A DNA stretch of 64,000 nucleotides from the NCBI RefSeq assembly GCF_000155595.1, contig NZ_DS989904.1:3151720-3215719 (forward strand), in the 5' to 3' direction. The DNA comes from Synechococcus sp. PCC 7335. GTDB lineage: Bacteria; Cyanobacteriota; Cyanobacteriia; Phormidesmidales; Phormidesmidaceae. Below are positions 7,862 to 16,971 of this stretch, piece by piece. Under the pieces are notes generated by a model. That model was not told the DNA's origin. It did no database searches and worked only from the letters and a program-made list of their open reading frames with translations. Positions within the stretch are counted from its first letter, which is position 1, and the number at the start of each line of letters is the position of its first letter. The translations under genes and the position numbers were made by a program.

Positions 7862-10291
7862 ATGCTTCCAGATTTATTTTTAGCACAGTATATCCCTCAT
7901 GGACATTGTTACCTTTGGCAAACGCCTTTAGTAGGACTGCATGTTATCAGCGATTTATTAATTGCTGTGGCCTACTTTTCTATTCCCCTAACACTTATCT
8001 ATTTCATTCGTCAACGTCAGCAGGACTTCCCAACTTCTCTAACTCTGTTATTTGGGAGCTTCATTTTTCTTTGCGGATTTGGCCATTTGATTGATATTGC
8101 AACGCTATGGTTTCCGATCTACTGGATTTCCGGCATCGTTAAGGCGTTAACAGCTTTAGTCTCTTGTTACACTGCGATGGAGTTGGTTGTATTACTTCCG
8201 CAGTTCTTGGCACTTAGGGAGTCGCAGAAGAAAGAAGCGGCTGCTCAAAAAGCGCTAGAAAAAAGTCGACAGGTTTTCAGAGATGCCTTTCATGATGCTC
8301 CTATCGGCGTGGCGTTAGTTTCCCTTGTTGGGAAATTTCTGAAAGTCAACAAAAGTACGGCTCAAATTACAGGCTACTCTGAAGAGGAGTTATGCGCAGT
8401 CGATTTTCAATCTATTACGCACCCAGACGACTTGCAGGAAGACCTTGACCTTGTTGATCAGCTGATGCAGGGCTCGCGTCGATTATACCAGCTCGAAAAA
8501 AGATACTTCCATAAGTCAGGCCATATTGTCTACGTACGAATCAGCGTCTCCCTTTTAAGAGATGCTAATGGCGATCCACAATTTTTCGTTGCTCACATTG
8601 AAGATGTATCAGAGCAGCATCGAGTCAATGCTGCTCTAAAAGCAGCGCAGCAAGAGGCTGAAGTCGCAAGCAAATCTAAGAGCAGTTTCCTAGCGATGAT
8701 GAGCCATGAAATTCGCACCCCAATGAACGCCTTGCTCGGTATGGCGGAGCTACTAGAGAGTACTGCTCTCACCGTTCAGCAGAAAGAGTTCGTTAGTATC
8801 ATCCGCTCTAGCGGCAAAACCCTTCTAACGATTATTAATGATATTCTTGATTTCTCTAAGGTTGAGTCCGGTAATTTAGTACTCGAAGAAGGATATCTAG
8901 ATTTATACGAGTGCATAGAGGATGTGCTCATTCTATTTTCAAACCAAGCAGACGAGAAATCATTAATGCTCTCTTCTCTGGTTGAGCCAGCGACGATGCC
9001 GACCGTTTTCACAGGCGATCCGGTACGCATGCGACAAATTTTAAGCAATTTAATTAGCAATAGTATTAAGTTTACTAAAAAGGGAGAGATAAGCATTCAC
9101 GTAACGATTAGCCCCATAGAAGCTGAGGCATTATCCGAGAAGCGTTCATACTATCAGCTTCAGTTTGCGGTCAAAGATACCGGCATCGGTATCCCCAAAC
9201 ACAAGCTTGATAAGCTCTTCAAGCCATTTAGCCAGGTTGACTCTTCAGTAACCCGCAAACACGGTGGCACTGGACTTGGGCTATCTATTTGTAAACGCCT
9301 GGTTGAGCTAATGGGAGGGCAAATGTGGGTTGAGAGCGAACTAGGCTGCAGTTCTACATTCCATTTTTCAATTCAGTTGCCAGCCTATGAAAATGCTTGC
9401 CAAACTCCGAATCTGCAAGCTCATGGCTTAAGCCAAAAGAATTTGTTGATTATTACTAGTAACCAGACGAACCTAGCACATCTTGCTCTACAAGCTGAAT
9501 CGTGGGGACTTAACGTAAGTCAGGCAGCCTCGCCAGAAGCGGCCTTAGTCGAACTCAGGGCCAAGCCGCGGTTTGATATCGTAGCCATTCAAAAACCACT
9601 GCACGGCTTAGGGCTGATGGAAATGGCTCTACGAATTCGAGAACTACCGGGGTATCAAATAGTGCCGTTGATTGTTATGAAGTCTCGAAAGCACACCCAT
9701 ACAACGCCTGTAGACTCGCTCAAAGGCAATGTAGCCGTATTGAGAAAGCCGGTTAGGCGCTCTCAATTTTACAACGCACTTGTAAGACTACTAGTTGATA
9801 AAAAGCCCTTTGCTACTGACTCTACTACGCTACCGGAACAGCCTAAAACAGAATCTACTATCAGCATTCAAAATCCCCTACGCATTCTGCTTGCGGAAGA
9901 TATTGCTCTCAACCAAAAAGTGGCACTCTACATGATCACTTCCTTCGGTTATCAGGCTGATGTCGCCAACAATGGAAAAGAAGCGGTCGAAGCACTACAA
10001 TCCCACGCTTATGATTTGGTATTGATGGATGTTCAAATGCCAGAGATGGATGGATTAGAAGCGACCCGAATAATTCGCGCCAATTCAAATATTGTTCAGC
10101 CTCATATTGTGGCAATGACTGCCCATGCGCTGCAAGGAGATCGCGAAGAATGCCTTTCTGCTGGAATGAATGGCTACATTAGGAAACCTATCACTAAGGA
10201 TGAATTACTTAAAACGCTGCAGCAATGTCCACAATTAGACAAGACGCTTGAAACTCTTTCATCCAGAGACCTAGCATCACCGCTTCAATAG
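7862..10291 (+). CDS. Ethylene-receptor-like hybrid sensor histidine kinase
   Basis: An 809-residue membrane kinase. Three hydrophobic segments in residues about 25-125 match the ethylene-binding domain of plant ETR1 and cyanobacterial Etr1. Asp31, Tyr38 and the copper ligands Cys71 and His75 (LCGFGHL) are all present. A PAS domain follows (about 130-255), then HisKA with phospho-acceptor His282 (SHEIRTP) and a HATPase domain with DTGIGIP and GGTGLGL motifs. A degenerate receiver-like domain lacking the acceptor Asp (about 525-645) comes next, then a true receiver with Asp723 (LMDVQMP). By family it may sense ethylene or another small hydrophobic ligand through Cu(I). The degenerate receiver and final receiver closely resemble those of the kinase at 12939-16010, so the two are probably paralogues. 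Confidence 0.88.
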   Translation: MLPDLFLAQYIPHGHCYLWQTPLVGLHVISDLLIAVAYFSIPLTLIYFIRQRQQDFPTSLTLLFGSFIFLCGFGHLIDIATLWFPIYWISGIVKALTALVSCYTAMELVVLLPQFLALRESQKKEAAAQKALEKSRQVFRDAFHDAPIGVALVSLVGKFLKVNKSTAQITGYSEEELCAVDFQSITHPDDLQEDLDLVDQLMQGSRRLYQLEKRYFHKSGHIVYVRISVSLLRDANGDPQFFVAHIEDVSEQHRVNAALKAAQQEAEVASKSKSSFLAMMSHEIRTPMNALLGMAELLESTALTVQQKEFVSIIRSSGKTLLTIINDILDFSKVESGNLVLEEGYLDLYECIEDVLILFSNQADEKSLMLSSLVEPATMPTVFTGDPVRMRQILSNLISNSIKFTKKGEISIHVTISPIEAEALSEKRSYYQLQFAVKDTGIGIPKHKLDKLFKPFSQVDSSVTRKHGGTGLGLSICKRLVELMGGQMWVESELGCSSTFHFSIQLPAYENACQTPNLQAHGLSQKNLLIITSNQTNLAHLALQAESWGLNVSQAASPEAALVELRAKPRFDIVAIQKPLHGLGLMEMALRIRELPGYQIVPLIVMKSRKHTHTTPVDSLKGNVAVLRKPVRRSQFYNALVRLLVDKKPFATDSTTLPEQPKTESTISIQNPLRILLAEDIALNQKVALYMITSFGYQADVANNGKEAVEALQSHAYDLVLMDVQMPEMDGLEATRIIRANSNIVQPHIVAMTAHALQGDREECLSAGMNGYIRKPITKDELLKTLQQCPQLDKTLETLSSRDLASPLQ

Positions 10292-10489
10292 CTTTAGTGA
10301 AGTGGCCTAGAACACTGTGCATAGACCACTATGCTTAGACCACCGGGGCTAGAACGCTATCAGAGATTATACTTCTGAAGAAAACCTCTCTAATGAGTAA
10401 ATAACGAGTTTTTTCTACTTGGCTAAGTATAGTTGTATGGCTAAAAGCCTTAGAAAAAACAACAGAATAAGCAAATTGCATCCCTAGTA

Positions 10490-10532
10490 GGCGTAGCCTT
10501 CTCTATGAGTGTGCCTTTTAGAAAGGCTACAA
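10490..10532. terminator. Hairpin between convergent genes
   Basis: GTAGCCTT (10493-10500) pairs with AAGGCTAC (10523-10530) between the 3' ends of the kinase and the diguanylate cyclase. On the plus strand it is followed by an A-rich rather than T-rich tract, so it could instead be a dispersed palindrome. It resembles the GTAGGCG..GAGTATGC part of the repeat family seen at 23531. Confidence 0.3.
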
Positions 10533-10557
10533 CAAAAAGTGAGAATCGTAGAGTGTA

Positions 10558-11532
10558 TTAGCTGACCAGCGCGTTCTCGGTATAAAGAGATTGCTTCTCT
10601 TCATACATCCGCTGGTCGGCTTTTTCCCAGGTCTTCTTTAGTCCCGTCGAAGACGTTCCTTCTGCAATGCCTACAGAGGCTTTAATGCCTTCTGCGGCGA
10701 GCGCGTTACGGACCCGCTTGAGTAATTCTTGACCTCCATCTGCAAGACTGCACTCTACCGCAATAATGCCAAACTCATCACCGCCTAGCCGAGCTACCAT
10801 ATCATTCTCTCTCGCTACCTGACGCAAAACGCGACCTGTACGCTGGAGCAGTGCGTCACCAGCGGCATGTCCTTTGGTATCATTCTCTTGCTTAAGCCCA
10901 TTAAGGTCAAGGATTAGCACAGTTACCACACCACCATAGCGACGGCAGCGAATTTCCTCAGCAGCTAGAAACTCATCCCACGCGCGCCGGTTAAACAATT
11001 GGGTGAGCGAATCGGTTAGTGCCTCTAGCTGTAGACGCTCTAAGCGACGGCTAGAGGCTACCACCCTAAGCTCAGTTTGAAGTACTGTCGTCAGTACGGA
11101 TGAGAGCATTTCGAATAGGTCATGCTCAGCTAGCAGTTCGGTTGATTTCGGCAACGGATCGAGACCACAGAGTGTTCCAAAAAGGGTTCCATCTGTGTGA
11201 TATATAGGAAATCCGACGTATGCTTTTATCTTCAGATGACGTGCTAGGGTCGTGGTTCGATAAGCCTCGACTAGATCCGATTGAAGAGCAATGTTCGGAC
11301 CGTTACCCTTCACCATTTCAGAGCAGAATGAGTCGGCCCACCTGAAGACCTGCTTTGATGCTGTTTCCTGATATCCATCGCCTTCAGTGTGAAGAAGAAA
11401 CCAGAAGTCTCCTTGCTTGCGGGTCACTAGCCAAAGATCAAAGTCAAAGCGCTTATGCAGAAACCTTAGAATAGTTCGACTAGCGCTTTCAAAGCAGTCG
11501 AAGGATAACTTGCCTGTGAATCTTCTTTCCAT
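10558..11532 (-). CDS. GAF-GGDEF diguanylate cyclase
   Basis: A 324-residue soluble protein. The N-terminal half is a GAF sensor domain (about 15-155; LFGTLCGLDP). The C-terminal half is a GGDEF domain with an intact active-site motif (ARLGGDEFGI). The inhibitory I-site RxxD (REND) sits exactly five residues before GGDEF, so product feedback is expected. It would make cyclic di-GMP from two GTP. Convergent with the ethylene-receptor-like kinase. The signal bound by the GAF domain is unknown; no bilin-type Cys motif is obvious. Confidence 0.92.
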   Translation of the reverse strand: MERRFTGKLSFDCFESASRTILRFLHKRFDFDLWLVTRKQGDFWFLLHTEGDGYQETASKQVFRWADSFCSEMVKGNGPNIALQSDLVEAYRTTTLARHLKIKAYVGFPIYHTDGTLFGTLCGLDPLPKSTELLAEHDLFEMLSSVLTTVLQTELRVVASSRRLERLQLEALTDSLTQLFNRRAWDEFLAAEEIRCRRYGGVVTVLILDLNGLKQENDTKGHAAGDALLQRTGRVLRQVARENDMVARLGGDEFGIIAVECSLADGGQELLKRVRNALAAEGIKASVGIAEGTSSTGLKKTWEKADQRMYEEKQSLYTENALVS

Positions 11533-12290
11533 CTTTAGTTGTTTTTTATAGAACTGTTAGTAGGTCTTGTTCACTCACTTGACAGTTGAAGAGGTGTTGT
11601 TAAAACTTCGGTAATCTCTATCGCGATGTACAGCGCTATCAAGCCAACTTTTGTCAACGCTATAGAAGATTCTGCTCTAGCAGTCAAAAGGACGAGATCT
11701 GATAGGTGACTTCTCAAATCCGCTGATATCTACTCCGCAAAATCACTTATTTGACAAGCAGGAACAAGCGATCTCTAGGAAGCTTTGTTAAATCGATAAG
11801 ACAAATCATACTAACGGTCGTCATTTTAAAGCTCGAACAATTGTCGGGATTTGCCCTGGCGGGATTAGATTCTATAAAAAAAGCTTTTTAAAAAATTAAG
11901 CCACTTAATTACCTTCAAAGAGTCAAGAGTTGCTACCAAACTAACCAATTCCAAGAAGGCTCTATCTGGATAGAGTATACCCAAAACGCTAGTCTCAAAA
12001 GACTTTGACTAGAGCGTAGTTAATCAAGTTAGAAAGATGTCGTTCGAGAAGAAAAATTAAACCTTTAGCGGTTGTATAGCTCTTCAGCACTCAGCTTCAA
12101 CATTGAGTTTCTACTTAAAAGACAATATCTATTTATCAATACCTATCTGATCGGTAGGGGAAGTCACTCGATCGATAGCTAGCAAACAGCCCATAGACTA
12201 GTTAGTCGTTTTTTATCTCGATTAGTTCCACAATAGACAGACAGGCTGACTACATACATCATTTTCGTCGGAGGTTCTAGACAACAAAGT
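11533..12290. other. Intergenic region without supported genes
   Basis: About 750 bp, A/T-rich, between divergent genes. Several short A/T runs are present (around 11875-11900). No coding frame, RNA gene or clear promoter could be supported. Confidence 0.4.
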
Positions 12291-12821
12291 ATGGACGCAA
12301 TGCCCATTTTGAAGGAAACCGACCACACTAGGGGTTCGCTGTCTGCAGCGCTGCTAATGATGACCTACGGAACTTATCAATGCCCTTACTCAGAGCAGGC
12401 ACACAAGACAACTCAAAAGCTGTGTCAATCCCTAGGCGATCAATTCTGCTTTGTCTTTCGTCATTTTCCGCAGCCCGATATCTATCCTCAATCGCGCAAG
12501 GCCGCTGAGACGGCTGAAGCTGCAGGTAGCCAAGGAAAATTCTGGGAGATGCACGACAAACTATTCGACAACACAGATAAGTTAGACGATGCTTCTCTGG
12601 TTGAGTATGCAGATGAGCTTGGTCTAGATGTTCCTCAATTTCTACACGAGCTAGGCTATCACCTTCATGCCTCGCGAATTCAGTCTGACATCGATAGCGC
12701 CAAGCAATATGGTGTTAAAAAGTCTCCAACCTTTTTTATTAGCGTTCGTCATCAGGGCACCGAAAAACTAGAGACGTTAGTTCAGCAGATCTTAACCGTG
12801 GCACTTAAAAACGCTGGTTAG
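12291..12821 (+). CDS. DsbA-like thioredoxin-fold protein with a single active-site Cys
   Basis: A 176-residue protein of the DsbA/Thioredoxin_4 type. After a beta strand (ALLMMTYGTYQCPYSEQAH) the usual CxxC is CPYS, so the second Cys is replaced by Ser. The FRHFP strand, the Ala/Glu-rich helical insertion (AAETAEAAGSQGKFWEMHDKLF) and the cis-Pro loop (KKSPTFFI) are all typical. No signal peptide is visible, so it may be cytoplasmic. A CPYS centre suggests glutathione- or thiol-transfer chemistry rather than disulfide formation, but that is inference. GGAGG at 12270-12274 lies about 16 bp before the start. Met4 is an alternative start. Confidence 0.8.
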   Translation: MDAMPILKETDHTRGSLSAALLMMTYGTYQCPYSEQAHKTTQKLCQSLGDQFCFVFRHFPQPDIYPQSRKAAETAEAAGSQGKFWEMHDKLFDNTDKLDDASLVEYADELGLDVPQFLHELGYHLHASRIQSDIDSAKQYGVKKSPTFFISVRHQGTEKLETLVQQILTVALKNAG

Positions 12822-12837
12822 AATTTGAATTATATAA

Positions 12838-12937
12838 CTTTGGTCACTTAGCTTACGGGATAGTCATTGGCTATAACCCTTGTGTTTCAACAGGCTAAGT
12901 GACTCGCAATGCGCGAATGCATCCGCACCTTGCTATA
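12838..12937. repeat. Double-hairpin dispersed repeat, copy A
   Basis: This 100-bp element differs by about four bases from the copy at 30987-31086. The first hairpin has perfect 10-bp arms GTCACTTAGC and GCTAAGTGAC around a loop containing AACCCTTGTGTTTCAA. A second imperfect palindrome ends in GCATCCGCACCTTGCTATA. It sits between two convergent genes and may act as a terminator there. Confidence 0.75.
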
Positions 12938-12938
12938 G

Positions 12939-15900
12939 CTATGAAAGTGTTGATTTGTAGGCTTCTACAGCCAGTTGAACCTTGTCATATTCGGTAATGA
13001 CTTGAGCTAGCGAGGATGCTACAGGCTCAACGTAGTTGCTCTTGGCATTGGCTTCTATAGATTGACAAAGTTGGAAGAGGGACATTGCTCCAATACAGCC
13101 GCTGAGTGACTTTAGCGCGTGAGCAGTGGTTGCTATAGTTGGAGCATCTGCTGTGTCAACCGCCATTCGCAGCTCCCTTACTCGCCCTGGCGCGTCGTCT
13201 AAAAAGCTGTTGCAGATCTCCTCTAAGAACTCTCTATCTGTACTGAGGCTTTCCATGCTCGTAGTGTCTAGCGTCGGCGTGTCTGCAGTGTCTGGCATTC
13301 GAGGCTCACTATGCGTTTTTGCTGGTATTTTAGCCAATGAGGGTAAGGAGGGCTCTTTTGGAACCTGTTTCTGCTTGGCGTCTCTACTAGACGGACACTG
13401 TTGTAGAACCGCCGCAACATCTCGTCTGCGAATGGGCTTTCTAACGTAATCATTCATTCCTGCGCCGAGACATCGTTCGCGATCGCCTTGCATTGCATGT
13501 GCCGTCATCGCAACAATATAGGGTTGTTCTATAGTTGTCTCAGCTCGGATAGTTCGAGTGGCTTCTAACCCGTCCATTTCTGGCATTTGTACATCCATAA
13601 GCACTAGATCGTACGGCTGTTCTTTCAGAGCGGCAACCGCTTCTTTGCCGTTGTTCGCAACATCAGCTTGATAGCCGTAAGAAGATAGCATTTGTAAGGC
13701 TACGGTTTGATTTAGCAGAATATCTTCTGTTAGCAAGATGCGTAAGGGCTTTTCCTGCGGGAGATTGTAATCTGCAGCTATCTTCGAAGTGTTTTCGGTT
13801 TTTAATTGAATGTCATTTGATTGAGTGTTAGTCGTTTCTTTGAGGCTGACTGAATCAGGCTGCAGAAGCTGTACTAGCGTATTGTAGAACTGAGAGCGTC
13901 TAACAGGGGTATGCAGCAACTTCATCTTGCTATCTTGAAGATACGAAGATGGTAGTGAACTCTCTCCACGGGCCTGTAGCAGAATCAAAGGTACTGATAA
14001 GTAGTCAGGAAAGTTTCGGATCTGAGACACCAGGTAGGAGCTACTTAGATCACTAATTAGCCCACTAATAACGATCACATCAAACCGTTCGCTGCGGAAT
14101 AGCTTGATAAGTGCAGCTTCTGCCGATGCTGCTACCTCTACTTTCAAAGACCATGACCGGGCCTGTAGCATGAGCGACTTACACCTAGTAGCATTACTAT
14201 CTACTATCAACACACGCTTGCTTGCTAGATTAATTTGATCACCAGCGGAGCTGCCTTGGTATGTTTCATTACAAGCTTTAAGCCTGATACAGAAGTGAAA
14301 AGTAGATCCGCTTCCTACCTTGCTCACCATACCCATCTCGCCACCCATCAGTTCAACCAGTTGCTTACTGATAGCTAATCCTAATCCTGTTCCACCATAT
14401 CGACGCGTCATAGAGGCGTCCACCTGAGAAAATGGCTGGAAAAGATACGGTATCTTCTCTTCGGCAATGCCAATCCCTGTATCTGTGACCAGAAACTGAA
14501 GTTCGTAGTTAGATGATGGTTCTTCAGCTCGTTCTTCGCTAGCAACAGCTCCGACTTTAACTTGCAAGCTGACCTCGCCTTCCTGAGTAAACTTTATGCT
14601 ATTGCTAACTAGATTAGATAGGATTTGTTGAAGGCGAGTTACATCGCCTTTGAAGTACGTAGGAATACGGTCTAATTCAATGGGTTCAACAATGGAAGTC
14701 AGCGACAGCTGCTTTTCCTCTGCTTGATTTGAAAATAATGTCAGAACTTGTTCTATGCACTCATATAGGTCGAAGCGACTAATTTCTAGCTCTAGATTGT
14801 TTGATTCAATCTTAGAGAAATCAAGAATGTCGTTAATAACAGTCAGTAATGTATTACCGCCTGTGCGGATGATGTTAATGAAATCTTGTTGCTGAGGGCT
14901 AAGCTCGGTGCCATCTAGCAGCTCTGCCATACCAAGCATTGCGTTCATTGGCGTGCGAATCTCGTGACTCATCATCGCTAAGAAGCTGCTTTTGGCCTGA
15001 CTAGCAGCTTCAGCAGCTTTGATCGCGATCGCTAACGACTCATTAATACGCTGTTGTTCTAGTTTTTCTAGAGTCAGCCGCTTCTCTAGTTGCTTTTGTT
15101 GAGTGATATCAAATGCCGTACCACCCACATGTTTTTGTCCTGAATGGTCAGTAAAAGGAAACTTGTTTACTTTCCAATATCTGCTGATCCCATCTGGGGT
15201 GGGTACTACTTCGACAAGAGATTGAGATTGGTTGTTCGATAGCACTCTGGCATCATTTTCACGTACCTGCTTTGCTACCTCTTCGGACGATAGATAAAAG
15301 TCGTCTTTCCCCACTAACTCATCTGGCTGGAGTTTAAACTCAGCTTCTAGGGGGCGATTAACATAAGTAAAGCAGCCTTGCGAGTCTTTCATAAAGACCA
15401 TCGCGTCGGTATTATTCATAAAAGCTCGAAATCGAGCTTCGCTATCTCGCAGACGCTCTTCACTTTGACGGCGCTGAAGTAGTCTTCCTAGGATGATAGA
15501 GAAGATCTCAATAATCTCGATAAGCTGCGGACTTTCTGGTAAGGCTTTGGTACTAGAAAATAGTAAGACTGCTAGTGTCTGATCTTTCGCTACCAAGGGT
15601 ACACAGAACGCTGCTTTAAAGCCGTAGGCGATCGCAGCTTCAGTTCGCAGAAAGACCGCCTCATCGACGGTTGAGACATTGGTATGCCACTCCCATTGCT
15701 GAGAGGCCCATACTCGTCCTGGGATGCCTTCTCCTGGGGCAAAGGTACACCCCTGACTAAGCTGTTCAAAGGACTTACAATTGGTCGCTATATCGCTAGT
15801 ACCAAGTTCACCATTGATATTGCAAAACGTTGCTTGATTAACGAGACAATTGGTTTGAGGATCTAGTTGCCAAGCCTCGCCATAGCTCCAATGACACCGT

Positions 15901-16010
15901 TGACAAATTGTTTGAACAACGATGTGAAGAGCCGAGGCCAAATCTGGAGAAGTATCTACCTTTACGGTTAGGTCTTTGAGTAGCGAGAATGGGTTGTCAA
16001 TCGATTGCAT
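12939..16010 (-). CDS. GAF-PAS hybrid histidine kinase with receivers and HPt
   Basis: A 1023-residue soluble multistep phosphorelay kinase. Order: GAF (about 15-185), PAS (about 190-310; FMNNTDAMVFMKDSQGCFTY), HisKA with His349 (SHEIRTP), and HATPase (DTGIGIAEEK, GGTGLGL). Then a degenerate receiver without acceptor Asp (about 600-715), a true receiver with Asp806 (LMDVQMP), and a C-terminal HPt domain with His964 (TAHALKSLSG). All modules for an internal His-Asp-His relay are present, so an external response regulator is expected to receive the phosphate. The kinase core is close to that at 7862-10291. It is encoded convergently with the DsbA-like gene. Confidence 0.9.
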   Translation of the reverse strand: MQSIDNPFSLLKDLTVKVDTSPDLASALHIVVQTICQRCHWSYGEAWQLDPQTNCLVNQATFCNINGELGTSDIATNCKSFEQLSQGCTFAPGEGIPGRVWASQQWEWHTNVSTVDEAVFLRTEAAIAYGFKAAFCVPLVAKDQTLAVLLFSSTKALPESPQLIEIIEIFSIILGRLLQRRQSEERLRDSEARFRAFMNNTDAMVFMKDSQGCFTYVNRPLEAEFKLQPDELVGKDDFYLSSEEVAKQVRENDARVLSNNQSQSLVEVVPTPDGISRYWKVNKFPFTDHSGQKHVGGTAFDITQQKQLEKRLTLEKLEQQRINESLAIAIKAAEAASQAKSSFLAMMSHEIRTPMNAMLGMAELLDGTELSPQQQDFINIIRTGGNTLLTVINDILDFSKIESNNLELEISRFDLYECIEQVLTLFSNQAEEKQLSLTSIVEPIELDRIPTYFKGDVTRLQQILSNLVSNSIKFTQEGEVSLQVKVGAVASEERAEEPSSNYELQFLVTDTGIGIAEEKIPYLFQPFSQVDASMTRRYGGTGLGLAISKQLVELMGGEMGMVSKVGSGSTFHFCIRLKACNETYQGSSAGDQINLASKRVLIVDSNATRCKSLMLQARSWSLKVEVAASAEAALIKLFRSERFDVIVISGLISDLSSSYLVSQIRNFPDYLSVPLILLQARGESSLPSSYLQDSKMKLLHTPVRRSQFYNTLVQLLQPDSVSLKETTNTQSNDIQLKTENTSKIAADYNLPQEKPLRILLTEDILLNQTVALQMLSSYGYQADVANNGKEAVAALKEQPYDLVLMDVQMPEMDGLEATRTIRAETTIEQPYIVAMTAHAMQGDRERCLGAGMNDYVRKPIRRRDVAAVLQQCPSSRDAKQKQVPKEPSLPSLAKIPAKTHSEPRMPDTADTPTLDTTSMESLSTDREFLEEICNSFLDDAPGRVRELRMAVDTADAPTIATTAHALKSLSGCIGAMSLFQLCQSIEANAKSNYVEPVASSLAQVITEYDKVQLAVEAYKSTLS

Positions 16011-16971
16011 AACCTAAATATACGAGAGGTCAGTAACCGACCTGATAGCTAGAAGTACGAGAGGGCTAGTAGACGAGGAGGATAATAGTGTACGTAAGGA
16101 CTAATTGCAGTTAGAGCCACATTTTTCTATATCTCATCTATAGCTTCTACGAATGTATACTGGTAATAGGTTACCCACTTTGAACACTTTCCAAGACAGT
16201 AGCTCAGACTCACCTGCTGCCAATCTAGTCTGAGCAAACATAGATGGCTGATAGCGTTCGAATCTACGCCCTTCAGTTTGGGAAGCAAACGCTCTTTCTA
16301 GAGATATCAACATATTTAAGTCTTTTCTTCTTGTATCCAAATTGTATCCAACAAAGAGGCTACATAACGTCTGTTACTTTCCGAACAATCTACGAATCTC
16401 TTGCTTCATACTCAATCCTTATATAAGCGGAAATAAGTGATTGCACTGTTGTCAACGATGTGATCCAAGCTCTAAAACCTGTTCACACTGGTAGTTTCAG
16501 GAAGATATCTATCACACTAATCTTGACTGAAAGCGATAGATTCAGAGTTTCCGTATCGATCGAAAATTTCTACTTGGAAATCGTCATAGGGTAAAAGCAA
16601 TAAGGTTAGGCAATGAAGTAATCTTAAAAAGATCTTTGACTGACTTAGTCTTGACGAAGACAGGGACAGCAGCAGCCTGAACTTTCTAGCTGCTAAATTG
16701 TTAGTCAGCGCCATCTAGGTTATCGCGAGCGGCTTTTAATCGTTAAGACCTGGTAAAGATGTGGATAAATTCTCAATATGAAAGTGGGTATTTTGCTTTG
16801 TTCAGGTTGAATAGTCGGTATCTTGATCAATAGCGAAGAACTGCGTAAGGCGACTCATTCGTAATGAAGCTTTGTAAAACCTTCAGGAAGCTAGTTCTAT
16901 AATCGCTTAGTTCCATTCATTGTATAGAGTACTTCTATATTGCCTCTTTCTCGTCATCAGTTTTTCTTGTT
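16011..16971. other. Intergenic region without supported genes
   Basis: About 960 bp between divergent genes. Short open frames exist on both strands (for example 16134-16340 and 16517-16714, minus), but they lack ribosome sites and recognisable motifs. No RNA gene was seen. Confidence 0.35.

Noticed and set aside
16134-16340. 68-codon minus-strand frame
   Set aside because: No motif or start context; probably chance in a long intergenic region.
16517-16714. 65-codon minus-strand frame starting MALTNN
   Set aside because: Leu/Ser-rich, no ribosome site, no recognisable motif; cannot be supported as a gene.
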